Below are positions 25,937 to 33,595 of a DNA stretch of 41,223 nucleotides, piece by piece. The notes beneath the pieces are model-generated. The model was not told where the DNA came from. It worked only from the letters and a program-made list of their open reading frames with translations, and did not search any database. The DNA comes from Candidatus Bacteroides pullicola (lineage in GTDB: Bacteria > Bacteroidota > Bacteroidia > Bacteroidales > Bacteroidaceae). Where the stretch lies: NCBI GenBank assembly GCA_019115825.1, contig DXCV01000051.1:1-41223 (forward strand), in the 5' to 3' direction. Position 1 is the stretch's first letter, and each line of letters opens with the position of its first letter. The position numbers and the translations under genes are program-made.

Positions 25937-26339
25937 CGCTGATCCTTTTTTTGATGGTCACTACATTCTCGTTGTTTATCCGTTCATACTGCACTTCGTC
26001 CATCATCTGGACCGTCAGGAAGATGCCGAGGCCGCCTATCTGACGCTCTTCCATGGACAATGAAACGTCCGGCATATCCCTCTCCAGCGGATTGAAGGCA
26101 ACGCCTCCGTCGATGAAGCGGATGGCAATCATCCCGTCGGCCTTCTCAATCTGTATCTTGAGATAGCCCTCGGCCTCGTCGGCATAGGCATAGCTGACGA
26201 CATTCACCACCAGTTCCTCGCATACCAAGTGGATGGCATACGATTCCTTGGGGCATGATGCCACCTCCGGCGTCCGGAGGATGGCATCAATGATTTCTTC
26301 CGCCCGCTGTGCAATCGGTTGGAAATACAACTCTTTCAT
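25926..26339 (-). CDS. RsbW/SpoIIAB-like ATP-binding protein (anti-sigma-factor-type serine kinase)
   Basis: A 137-residue GHKL-fold protein. Visible motifs: N box CEELVVNVVSYAYADEAEG with Asn46, G1 box FIDGGVAFNPL (Asp77), and GGLGIFL at 102-108. The family phosphorylates STAS antagonist proteins and, when not bound to them, sequesters a target, classically a sigma factor. Two STAS partners are nearby: one 11 bp upstream (26351) and one at 28836. No sigma factor is encoded in the window, so its target is unknown and may be one of the neighbouring enzymes or a sigma factor elsewhere. It overlaps the following DJ-1 gene by 11 bp. Confidence 0.87.
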   Translation of the reverse strand: MKELYFQPIAQRAEEIIDAILRTPEVASCPKESYAIHLVCEELVVNVVSYAYADEAEGYLKIQIEKADGMIAIRFIDGGVAFNPLERDMPDVSLSMEERQIGGLGIFLTVQMMDEVQYERINNENVVTIKKRISDEK

Positions 26340-26350
26340 GGCCTTGTTGC

Positions 26351-26662
26351 TTACTTGCTGACGAAAGAGATGTAATTCTGCAAGCCGGTCATCTCGAACA
26401 CGCTGCGGATGTCGGCAGCGCAGTTGACAAACTCAATGACCGGGTTGCCGCCCAACTTCTGCTTGGCAAAGATGATGGTGCGGATGCCGCTGCTGGCGAT
26501 GTACGTCAGTTGCGTGGCATCGAACACTACCTTTTCTATGCCTTGGTCCTTGTGCTTGTTCAGCTCTTCCATCAATGCCGGGGCGTTGCCCGTGGTCAGT
26601 TGTCCACCCAGAACGATGGTCAACGTCTTGCCTTCTTGTTTGATTTCAAATTGGTTGTCCAT
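26351..26662 (-). CDS. STAS-domain anti-anti-sigma-type protein, copy 1
   Basis: A 103-residue single STAS domain of the SpoIIAA/RsbV type. After the first strands (KTLTIVLGGQLTTGNAPALM) comes KVVFDATQLTYIASSGIRTI; Ser57 aligns with the serine that the partner kinase phosphorylates and the PP2C phosphatase restores, with Ser58 next to it. The unphosphorylated form would bind the RsbW-like kinase encoded 11 bp downstream. Length is typical. The DNA between this gene and glgX upstream is only 37 bp. The likely phosphatase is the REC-PP2C protein at 31174. Confidence 0.9.
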   Translation of the reverse strand: MDNQFEIKQEGKTLTIVLGGQLTTGNAPALMEELNKHKDQGIEKVVFDATQLTYIASSGIRTIIFAKQKLGGNPVIEFVNCAADIRSVFEMTGLQNYISFVSK

Positions 26663-26699
26663 AACTACTGTATCTTTTTAAATATATTCGTGAATAAGG

Positions 26700-28829
26700 T
26701 TAGTTTGCTGTTCTCTTTCCTACCAAGATGATGATAGACCGTGAGCCTACCAGAATCTCGTGCTGATTGTCCAGCCTGCATTCTTCGCCCGGTTCGCAGA
26801 TGTCCTGGGGAGCAGGCATTTCCGTGTTGGCAAACACATGCCAGGCCATCCCTTCCGGCAACCGCGGAAGCTCAAAGCCGTGCATCTCCCAGTGCATGTT
26901 CATGGCGACGTAGATGAAGTCGTCGGGCACGCCGTCCGTCTCGGCATAGGCACCGTTCAGCATGAAGGCGGCGGTCAGGTTGTTGTACCCGCTCTCCGGA
27001 TGCCATGCCTGCACGCCATGCCAGGAGAAGTCCGGATATCCCAGGTTGCGGTAATCGCAGTGTCCCAAGTGGTACTCGTAGCGTAACACCTTGTGGGCTT
27101 TGCGGAACTTGATAATCTGGTGGAAGTAGTTGTAGATGTCTTCGTTCTTCTCCAGATTCCTCCAGTCGAGCCAGCCTATCTCATTGTCCTGGCAATACGC
27201 GTTGTTGTTGCCGTATTGGGTGTTGCCCATCTCGTCGCCGGACAAAATCATCGGGATGCCCTGGCTGACCATCAGCAGGGATATGGCATTCTTGATTTGC
27301 TTGTGGCGCAAGAAGTTGATGCCTGCGTCGTCGCATTCGCCTTCCCAGCCGCAGTTCCAGCTGTTGTTGTTGTCTTCGCCGTCGCGGTTGTCCTCGCCGT
27401 TCGCCTCGTTGTGCTTGCCGTTGTACGACACCAGGTCCATAAGGGTGAATCCGTCGTGCGCCGTGATGAAGTTCACGCTCGCCTTGATGCCTCTGTTCTG
27501 CGAAGCGTACAAGTCGGCCGAGCCGGCAATGCGCTCCTTGACATCGCCCAGGACGTGTTCGTCGCCTTTCAGGAACCGGCGGATGCTGTCGCGGTACTTC
27601 CCGTTCCATTCGGCCCAACGTCCCCACGAGGGGAATGCGCCTACTTGGTACAGGCCGCCGGCATCCCAGGCTTCGGCTATCAGCTTGGTCTTGCCCAGGA
27701 TGGGGTCGTGGGCCAGCGATTCCAGCAAAGGCGGGTTGGGCATGGGGGCGCCGTTCTGGTCGCGTCCCAAGATGGCCGCCAAGTCGAAGCGGAAGCCGTC
27801 CACGTGATAGTCCGTCACCCAGTAGCGCAGGCTCTCCACAATCATGTCGCGGACGTTCGGGTTGTTACAGTTCAGCGTGTTGCCACAACCGCTGAAGTTG
27901 AAGTAATACCCGTCGGGCGTCAGCATGTAGTACGTCTTGTTGTCGATGCCCCGATAGGAGATGTAGGGACCTTGCTCGTTGCCTTCGGCCGTGTGGTTGA
28001 ACACGACGTCCAGGATGACTTCGATGCCATTGGCGTGGAGCTGCTTGATCAGGTTCTTCAGCTCGTCGGCCTGCATGCCGAAGCGTCCCGTGGAAGCATA
28101 CGCCGCCTTGGGGGCAAAGAAGCCCACATTGCTGTAGCCCCACACGTTGTAGAGCATGTGTCCGTCGACGGGCGAGGGCTTGCTGTTCTCAAACTCGTCG
28201 AACTCGTGGATGGGCATAAGCTCCACGCAGTTGACGCCCAGCTCTTTCAAGTAAGGGATTTTCTCGGCTATCCCGGCGAATGTGCCCGGATGCTTCACCC
28301 CGGCTTCTGCGCCGCAGGTGAAGTTGCGGACATGCATTTCGTAGATGACCAAATCGTTCACCGGGGTCTCCAAGGGGAGATCGTCTTCCCAGTCAAAGTC
28401 GTCGCAAACCACGCGGGCCCGGTATTGGTACATGTTCTTCCAATCCGGCTGCACGCCCCAGACGTCCCGTCCGGCAATCAGTTTGGCGTACGGGTCCATC
28501 AGGATCTTCGTCTTGTCAAAGCGGTGTCCTTCGCGGGGATTCCAAGGGCCGTCCATCCGGTAGCCGTATTCGATGTCCTCGAAATCCAGGTCGAAGACCA
28601 TCATGGAGAACACGTTGCCCATCTTGAACTCCTTCTGGAAAGGAATCTCGATGAACGGTTCCGGCTCATGGTTGTGGAACAGCACCAGGGTACACGCCGT
28701 GGCATAGCGGGAGTAGACCGAAAAGTTCACGGCATTTCCCATGACCGTGGCGCCAAAGGGGTAGGGACGCCCCGTGCGCAACTTCAGTCCTTTGTACTCG
28801 TGTGTCGGAAATAAATCTACTCGCTGCAT
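26700..28829 (-). CDS. glgX: Glycogen debranching enzyme (GH13 isoamylase type)
   Basis: A 709-residue cytosolic enzyme: N-terminal CBM48 domain (RPYPFGATVMGNAVNFSVYS, MDGPWNPREGHRFD), then a GH13 (beta/alpha)8 barrel with NHTAEGNEQGP, DGFRFDLA (nucleophile Asp349), LIAEAWDAGG (acid/base Glu386) and ITAHDGFT (Asp459), followed by a beta C-terminal domain. The NGEDNRDGEDNNNSWNCG loop is characteristic of GlgX/isoamylase enzymes. It hydrolyses alpha-1,6 branches of glycogen or limit dextrins. It is embedded between two STAS genes (6 bp from the upstream one, 37 bp from the downstream one) rather than in a glg operon, implying that storage-polysaccharide breakdown is tied to the partner switch. 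Confidence 0.95.
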   Translation of the reverse strand: MQRVDLFPTHEYKGLKLRTGRPYPFGATVMGNAVNFSVYSRYATACTLVLFHNHEPEPFIEIPFQKEFKMGNVFSMMVFDLDFEDIEYGYRMDGPWNPREGHRFDKTKILMDPYAKLIAGRDVWGVQPDWKNMYQYRARVVCDDFDWEDDLPLETPVNDLVIYEMHVRNFTCGAEAGVKHPGTFAGIAEKIPYLKELGVNCVELMPIHEFDEFENSKPSPVDGHMLYNVWGYSNVGFFAPKAAYASTGRFGMQADELKNLIKQLHANGIEVILDVVFNHTAEGNEQGPYISYRGIDNKTYYMLTPDGYYFNFSGCGNTLNCNNPNVRDMIVESLRYWVTDYHVDGFRFDLAAILGRDQNGAPMPNPPLLESLAHDPILGKTKLIAEAWDAGGLYQVGAFPSWGRWAEWNGKYRDSIRRFLKGDEHVLGDVKERIAGSADLYASQNRGIKASVNFITAHDGFTLMDLVSYNGKHNEANGEDNRDGEDNNNSWNCGWEGECDDAGINFLRHKQIKNAISLLMVSQGIPMILSGDEMGNTQYGNNNAYCQDNEIGWLDWRNLEKNEDIYNYFHQIIKFRKAHKVLRYEYHLGHCDYRNLGYPDFSWHGVQAWHPESGYNNLTAAFMLNGAYAETDGVPDDFIYVAMNMHWEMHGFELPRLPEGMAWHVFANTEMPAPQDICEPGEECRLDNQHEILVGSRSIIILVGKRTAN

Positions 28830-28835
28830 ACTTAC

Positions 28836-29144
28836 TTATCCGATTTGGTTTTGGCAATCTTCCACCGAGTCGAAGTATTTGAAGAAATGCTCGAATCCGG
28901 TGATGCTCATCACTTCTCTCACTTCTTTGGACACGCCTATCAGGTAGACGTTCAGTCCGTTGGACGACGCTACCTTGTAGGAGTAGAGCATGACACGCAG
29001 TCCTGCACTCGACACATAGGTGCATCCCGACAAGTCCAGTATCACGCTCTTGCCTTCGTCCAGGATGGACAGGATGGCTTGCTGTTCGTCTTTGCTGGAC
29101 GAGGCATCCAGCACGCATCCTACTTTATGTACTTCTGCATTCAT
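28836..29144 (-). CDS. STAS-domain anti-anti-sigma-type protein, copy 2
   Basis: A 102-residue STAS domain, clearly diverged from copy 1. The key segment reads SVILDLSGCTYVSSAGLRVM; Ser46 aligns with the phosphorylated serine of RsbV/SpoIIAA. The C-terminal half (GVSKEVREVMSITGFEHFFKYF) has the usual helix-strand ending. It is 5 bp behind the epimerase gene and 6 bp ahead of glgX. Two different STAS proteins beside one kinase suggest either two inputs to one switch or two outputs, as in other multi-antagonist partner-switching systems. Which of them binds the kinase cannot be read from the sequence. Confidence 0.88.
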   Translation of the reverse strand: MNAEVHKVGCVLDASSSKDEQQAILSILDEGKSVILDLSGCTYVSSAGLRVMLYSYKVASSNGLNVYLIGVSKEVREVMSITGFEHFFKYFDSVEDCQNQIG

Positions 29145-29149
29145 GGTTC

Positions 29150-31006
29150 TCAGTCTTTAGGGGTGATCACTACTTTCACTTTCGGGCGATAGTCCACTGC
29201 CGGCAATTGTACGGTCAGCTTGTCGGCATCGAACTTGGTCCACTCTTTCCCGTCAATCCAGACTTGCGTCAGCTTCACGCTGCCCACGGGCAGGATGTCG
29301 GGCTGTACACGCAGGATGTTATCCTTGAAGCCATTGACCTGGGGCTTGAAGTACAGGGTGAGGGGCTTCTTCGTATTCATCAGGTTGGTGTACGTGGCGG
29401 CCAGGTAAGCCAACTCTACCGAGTGGTAAGCGCTCATGGAGTGGCTGCCCTTCTTACGCTCCGTGCCCAGCAGGTAGGGCAGGCCGTTGGCCAGCACGTT
29501 GAAGTAGACGGCGCCGTCCTCGTGGTCCAGGAAGTAGGTGTTGTAGAATGCGGCCGATTCGCGGGCGTATTTCAGGTATTCCTCCTTGCCGTAGATGCCA
29601 TACAGGATTTCGTAGGCCAGGATGGCTTGCTCCTGCTGCCACCAGGCTTTGCGGTCGTGCCAGGCAAAGCGGTAATACTCTTGGTTGCCGTGCAGGCGGC
29701 GTTCCATCACGTCGTACCAACCGCCGCGCTGTACGTCCAGGCCCACCTGGGGCATGACCTCGGCAATGTGCTGGGCAAATTCCTCGTAGGACTTCTTCGG
29801 GCAAATGCTGTTGATGCGCATCAGGTTCCACGCAATCTTTAGGTTGTGGCCCACGACGGCGCGGTCTTGTTGCCATCCCCACGTCAGGTCGTGGCTCCAG
29901 TCGTCCATGAAGCGTTCGTTGACAAACGGGCTGTTCTCGTAGTCGGGGAAGTGCTTGGTGATGGTGTCTGCCGTATATTCCAGGAAGTCCTTGTACTTCT
30001 CTTCTTCCGTGGCCAGATAGAGGTTGATGAGGTAGGCCGGTGCATGGTCGCCCACCGAGTTCCAGTTCTTGCGCATCCGGTTCGGACCCAGGCTCGGGCT
30101 GTCCGGGCTCAGCAGGACGGGGTCGATGTGGGAGTAATAGCCTTCGCCCTTCTTGTCCTTGAAGAAGCGTTCAAACAAGTCGATGGTCAGTTCGGCATCG
30201 CGCAGGATGGACGGGTCGCCATTCACGCGGTAGGTCTGTATCGGGCCGGCCAAGGCGTAAATCTGTTCATACATCGGGATGGCGTCATAGTCGTCGCCAA
30301 ATTCGGACGTGAAGATTTTCTTCTCCTTGTCCCCGTCGATGTCGATGCCGTGGTACCAGTAGACCACGTTCTCGTCCACGTCGTAGAAGCGCATGTGCTT
30401 CTTCAGGTATTCCACGCCTTTCTCGGCGGTCTCCAGGAACACGTCTTCGCCGGTCAGCATGAAGGCCGAGGCCATGCCGTAAATCATGCGCGAGATGGTG
30501 TCCGTCTCCTGGCGGAAGGAATTGGCTTCGCGCTTGCCGCCCAGGCTGACGGCCGTGCGATACTTCTCATAGTCGATGTCGCCGTCGCCGAACTGGGCGC
30601 GGACGAAGAAGTTGCAGATGCTCTTCGCCTGGTTGGGCCACCAGGTGGATTCCTCGAAGCGGAATTTGCCCGGCTCTTTTTCCGGGAAGTCTATCTGCTT
30701 GGCCTCGAAGGTGTATTGCCCGTCGTGCTGCGGGTAGAAGATGCCGAAGACGAAGGCCATGCGTCCGTCTTGCGCCAGCAGCTGGTACAGGTTGCCCGTG
30801 GCGTCCTGGTAAGGCTCGTCCAGATTGCGCATCAGTCGGGCAAAGGTGGTGTCGGTCAGCAGGACGGGGAAAGAACGCTTGTCGGTGGTGGTCAGCGTGA
30901 AGCATCTTTCGTTTTCATTGAAATCACTCACATATCCGGCAATCAGGTCGGTGAACTCGAACTGCATCTTGTCGGCAGGTTTGAATACGTTAAAGTTGTC
31001 TTTCAT
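29150..31006 (-). CDS. AGE-family (N-acylglucosamine 2-epimerase / cellobiose 2-epimerase superfamily) protein
   Basis: A 618-residue protein from the ATG at 31006, chosen because the residues encoded upstream of it (to 31066) are low-complexity and run toward the repeat array. The central part is an (alpha/alpha)6 barrel with GHNLKIAWNLMR, GGWYDVMERR, AWWQQEQAILAYEILYGI and HSVELAYLA, the signatures of the AGE/cellobiose epimerase superfamily. Extra beta-rich regions lie before (about 1-150) and after (last 70 residues), making it longer than the 400-residue classical enzymes. It has no signal peptide, so it would act on a cytosolic sugar or oligosaccharide, perhaps a product released near GlgX. 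The exact reaction (2-epimerisation, isomerisation or hydrolysis) is not established. It is the first gene of the run AGE-STAS-glgX-STAS-RsbW-DJ-1. Confidence 0.8.
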   Translation of the reverse strand: MKDNFNVFKPADKMQFEFTDLIAGYVSDFNENERCFTLTTTDKRSFPVLLTDTTFARLMRNLDEPYQDATGNLYQLLAQDGRMAFVFGIFYPQHDGQYTFEAKQIDFPEKEPGKFRFEESTWWPNQAKSICNFFVRAQFGDGDIDYEKYRTAVSLGGKREANSFRQETDTISRMIYGMASAFMLTGEDVFLETAEKGVEYLKKHMRFYDVDENVVYWYHGIDIDGDKEKKIFTSEFGDDYDAIPMYEQIYALAGPIQTYRVNGDPSILRDAELTIDLFERFFKDKKGEGYYSHIDPVLLSPDSPSLGPNRMRKNWNSVGDHAPAYLINLYLATEEEKYKDFLEYTADTITKHFPDYENSPFVNERFMDDWSHDLTWGWQQDRAVVGHNLKIAWNLMRINSICPKKSYEEFAQHIAEVMPQVGLDVQRGGWYDVMERRLHGNQEYYRFAWHDRKAWWQQEQAILAYEILYGIYGKEEYLKYARESAAFYNTYFLDHEDGAVYFNVLANGLPYLLGTERKKGSHSMSAYHSVELAYLAATYTNLMNTKKPLTLYFKPQVNGFKDNILRVQPDILPVGSVKLTQVWIDGKEWTKFDADKLTVQLPAVDYRPKVKVVITPKD

Positions 31007-31055
31007 AAATAACAAGTATTTTGGGGGTACTACATAGTTTTCGGTTTCAATTAGA

Positions 31056-31157
31056 ATCAGTGCCACCTTTTCCTATTAAAGGTGCCACCTCTTTCTATTA
31101 AAGGTGCCACCTTTTTATGATAAAGGTGCCACCTTTTTTATCAAGGCGCAATCCTTG
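31056..31157. repeat. 22-bp-period palindromic array B (AAAGGTG-C-CACCTTT)
   Basis: Units start at 31056 (degenerate, ATCAGTGCCACCTTT), 31078, 31100 and 31122, exactly 22 bp apart, with 7-nt AT-rich spacers; a decayed fifth palindrome (CAAGG...CCTTG) covers 31142-31157. The family is the same as array A 19.4 kb away, but inverted relative to it. The array fills the spacer between the REC-PP2C stop (31174) and the epimerase start (31006). Confidence 0.9.
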
Positions 31158-31173
31158 TGCGCGTCCGACGGCT

Positions 31174-32340
31174 TCATTTCAGTCGCTTAAGCACTAACAT
31201 CGTGATGTCGTCACTCTGCGGCTCGTTGCCGACGAAGTCCTTCAGGTCTTCCAGTATGGCTTCCACAATCTCCTCGCTTCCGGCACCCGGCACGCTCTTC
31301 AGGGTCTTCTCCAGTCCGCTTTCGCCGAACATTTCCCGGCTTTCGTTGAAGGCTTCCGTGACGCCGTCGGTGTAGAGAATCAAGGAGTCGCCCGGATTCA
31401 AGGTCAGGTTCGAGTTGGTATAGACGAAGTCGTCGAATACGCCCACGATGAAATTCTTGGACAGCGGCAGCGGCTCCACGGCATTGTTCTGGCGGAGCAG
31501 GTAGGGTGGGTTGTGCCCGGCGTTCGTATAGTCCACCTCGCCCGTCTTGAGGTTGTAGATGCCGTAGAAGACGGTCACGAACATCGAATCGAGGCTCTCG
31601 TTGCACAAGAGTTTGTTCACCGAGTTGATGCACTCGTGCGATGGCACTCCCCTTGTCCCCGTCGCCCGGAGCAGCGTGCGGCTGACGGCCATGAAGAGGG
31701 AAGCCGGTACGCCCTTGCCGGATACGTCGGCGATGACGAACCCGATGCGGTCTTCGTCAATCTGGAAGAAGTCGTAGAAGTCACCGCCCACGTCCTTGGC
31801 CGGAGTCATGGACGCGAAGATGTCCACCGAGTCGGCCAGCTGGGGGAAGGGCGGGAACTTCCGGGGCAGAATGGCCTGCTGGATTTCGCCCGCCACGGCC
31901 AGGTCGTTTTTGATGGACTCCAGTTGGTTATGCTCGTTCTGCGACTCCCGCACGAAGTTGATTTGCTCGATGGCTTTCTCGATGGTGCGCGAGAGGTCGT
32001 CCAGGTCGATGGGCTTGGTGGCAAAGTCGAAAGCTCCGTTGTTCATGGCCGAACGGATATTGTCCATGTCGCCGTAGGCCGACACCATGATGCACTTCAG
32101 TGCCGGGTTTCTCATCTCGTTGATGCGGGTCAGCAGGGTGAGCCCGTCCATCTCGGGCATGTTGATGTCGCTCAGGATGATGTCGAAGTTCTTCTTCTCC
32201 AGCATCAGTTGCAATGCCTCCAATCCGTTGTGCGCAAAGGTGAACTCGTATTCTCCCTTGCGGATTTTCCTGCGGAAGTACTGGGTGAGCAGTATCTCCA
32301 GGTCTTGTTCATCGTCTACGCTTAAAATCTTTATTGCCAT
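31174..32340 (-). CDS. Response regulator with PP2C (RsbU/SpoIIE-type) phosphatase output
   Basis: A 388-residue protein. Residues 1-120 are a receiver domain: acidic pair DDE at 9-11, phospho-acceptor Asp58 in LSDINMPEMDG, and the KP motif at 109-110. A coiled-coil linker (125-155, QNEHNQLESIKNDLA) leads to a PP2C serine phosphatase: GEIQQAILPRKFP, AKDVGGDFYDFF (Asp183, Asp187), IADVSGKGVPASLFM (Asp204 region), NAGHNPPYLL, and SDDITMLVLKR near the end. Such proteins dephosphorylate STAS antagonists in response to kinase input. It is the only receiver domain in the window and so the best candidate for output of the kinases at 19603 and 20650. It follows the MFS gene by 39 bp and precedes array B. 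Confidence 0.94.
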   Translation of the reverse strand: MAIKILSVDDEQDLEILLTQYFRRKIRKGEYEFTFAHNGLEALQLMLEKKNFDIILSDINMPEMDGLTLLTRINEMRNPALKCIMVSAYGDMDNIRSAMNNGAFDFATKPIDLDDLSRTIEKAIEQINFVRESQNEHNQLESIKNDLAVAGEIQQAILPRKFPPFPQLADSVDIFASMTPAKDVGGDFYDFFQIDEDRIGFVIADVSGKGVPASLFMAVSRTLLRATGTRGVPSHECINSVNKLLCNESLDSMFVTVFYGIYNLKTGEVDYTNAGHNPPYLLRQNNAVEPLPLSKNFIVGVFDDFVYTNSNLTLNPGDSLILYTDGVTEAFNESREMFGESGLEKTLKSVPGAGSEEIVEAILEDLKDFVGNEPQSDDITMLVLKRLK

Positions 32341-32379
32341 TGTTCTGTATTTAATTCAATATTTATTCCTTATTTACTA

Positions 32380-33564
32380 TCATTTTTCCTCCAGTGCCTT
32401 CTTCGGGAGGGTATGGGCAAACGCCAACACCATGAAACCAATCACCACGGTGGTGATGGCCGACACGACAAAGCGCATCCGGCTTGCCCCGTCCGTCATG
32501 CCGCTCACGAACAGGTCGGTATAAAGCGGGGAGATAAATTGTCCTAGCTGAGCCACGGACATGATGATGGCCACGCCAAGGGTGCGTTGGCGCGGGGTCA
32601 CGATGCGCGGCAGGAAGAGGGATATGGGGGGAAGTGCAAATCCGCCTCCCAATCCCACCACCAGGCATCCGGCCATCAGTACGCCATAGGATTCGGCGTA
32701 GGCGATGACCAGATAGCCCGCAGCCATGATGAGGGTGGCAAAAGGCATGGTCCAGTCCTTCAGGTTACGCATGATCCATGCCAACAGGATGCCCGCCAGA
32801 ATGGCCGGGATACGCATTAGGGACAGGGCGTAGCCACACTCCTTGGCGTCGCCGATACCTTCCGCGTCCATAAACAGGGCCAAGTCCGTGTTGATGACGA
32901 AATAGCAGGCAAATATCATCATGGCGAAAAAGGCCAGGATGAAAATCTTCTTGTTCATCTTCTGTTTGCCGGCTGTCTCCTTCTTCCGTGGAGCCATCGG
33001 CGGAATGGAGGGCATGAACAGGAAAGTCAGTATGAGAGAGATGACGACAAAGGCATAGCACAAGAAGGAATACCGCCAGGAGATGCTGGCCAAGACACCC
33101 GACAGGCTCATGAACAGCAGTCCGCCCAGTTGGTTGAACGAGCCTTGTATGCCCAGCAGTTTGCTCCGTCGCTCCGGATTGGGGGCAAAGTCGAAGATGA
33201 GCGAAGTGGACAGCGGAGTCATGATGCCCAAGCCTACACCAAAGAGGAGGCGCATGAGCAGCAACAGGCGGAAATCGTTGACGAAACCACCGGCCACGCC
33301 GAACACGAGGAACAGGGTCATGCCCGTCAGCAGCAACTTTTTCTTGTCTATCTTGGCGGTCAGGCGGGCGGAGAGCAACCCCATCGGCATCATCACCAAC
33401 GTGGGGAGCGTCAGCACCAGCTTGGCTTGCGTCGCCGTGATTTGCGGGAAGGCATCACGGATGGCTGCCAAAGCCGGTGATACAGCCGTAGGCGCCATGA
33501 TGGTCAGCACAGATACCGACAAGATGGACGGTATCAACATCTTTGAGTATTTCTTTTCTTCCAT
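32380..33564 (-). CDS. Major facilitator superfamily transporter
   Basis: A 394-residue inner-membrane protein with about 12 hydrophobic segments and a charged central loop (APRKKETAGKQKMNKK). The first loop signature GLLSARLTAKIDKKKLLLTG matches the MFS motif between helices 2 and 3, and GVGLGIMTPLSTSLI follows. The closest general group is the drug/anion exporter type, but the substrate is unknown. It follows the porin-like gene by 31 bp and may move across the inner membrane the same compound that the porin passes through the outer membrane, or a product of the ThDP enzyme. Direction of transport cannot be determined. Confidence 0.88.
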   Translation of the reverse strand: MEEKKYSKMLIPSILSVSVLTIMAPTAVSPALAAIRDAFPQITATQAKLVLTLPTLVMMPMGLLSARLTAKIDKKKLLLTGMTLFLVFGVAGGFVNDFRLLLLMRLLFGVGLGIMTPLSTSLIFDFAPNPERRSKLLGIQGSFNQLGGLLFMSLSGVLASISWRYSFLCYAFVVISLILTFLFMPSIPPMAPRKKETAGKQKMNKKIFILAFFAMMIFACYFVINTDLALFMDAEGIGDAKECGYALSLMRIPAILAGILLAWIMRNLKDWTMPFATLIMAAGYLVIAYAESYGVLMAGCLVVGLGGGFALPPISLFLPRIVTPRQRTLGVAIIMSVAQLGQFISPLYTDLFVSGMTDGASRMRFVVSAITTVVIGFMVLAFAHTLPKKALEEK

Positions 33565-33595
33565 TCTATATATCCTATACTATATACTATCCTAC

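Noticed and set aside
27093..28814. Long open frame (573 codons) opposite glgX
   Set aside because: Its partner strand encodes an unmistakable GH13 enzyme; the antisense translation has no recognisable motifs. Such frames arise from the GC-rich third positions.
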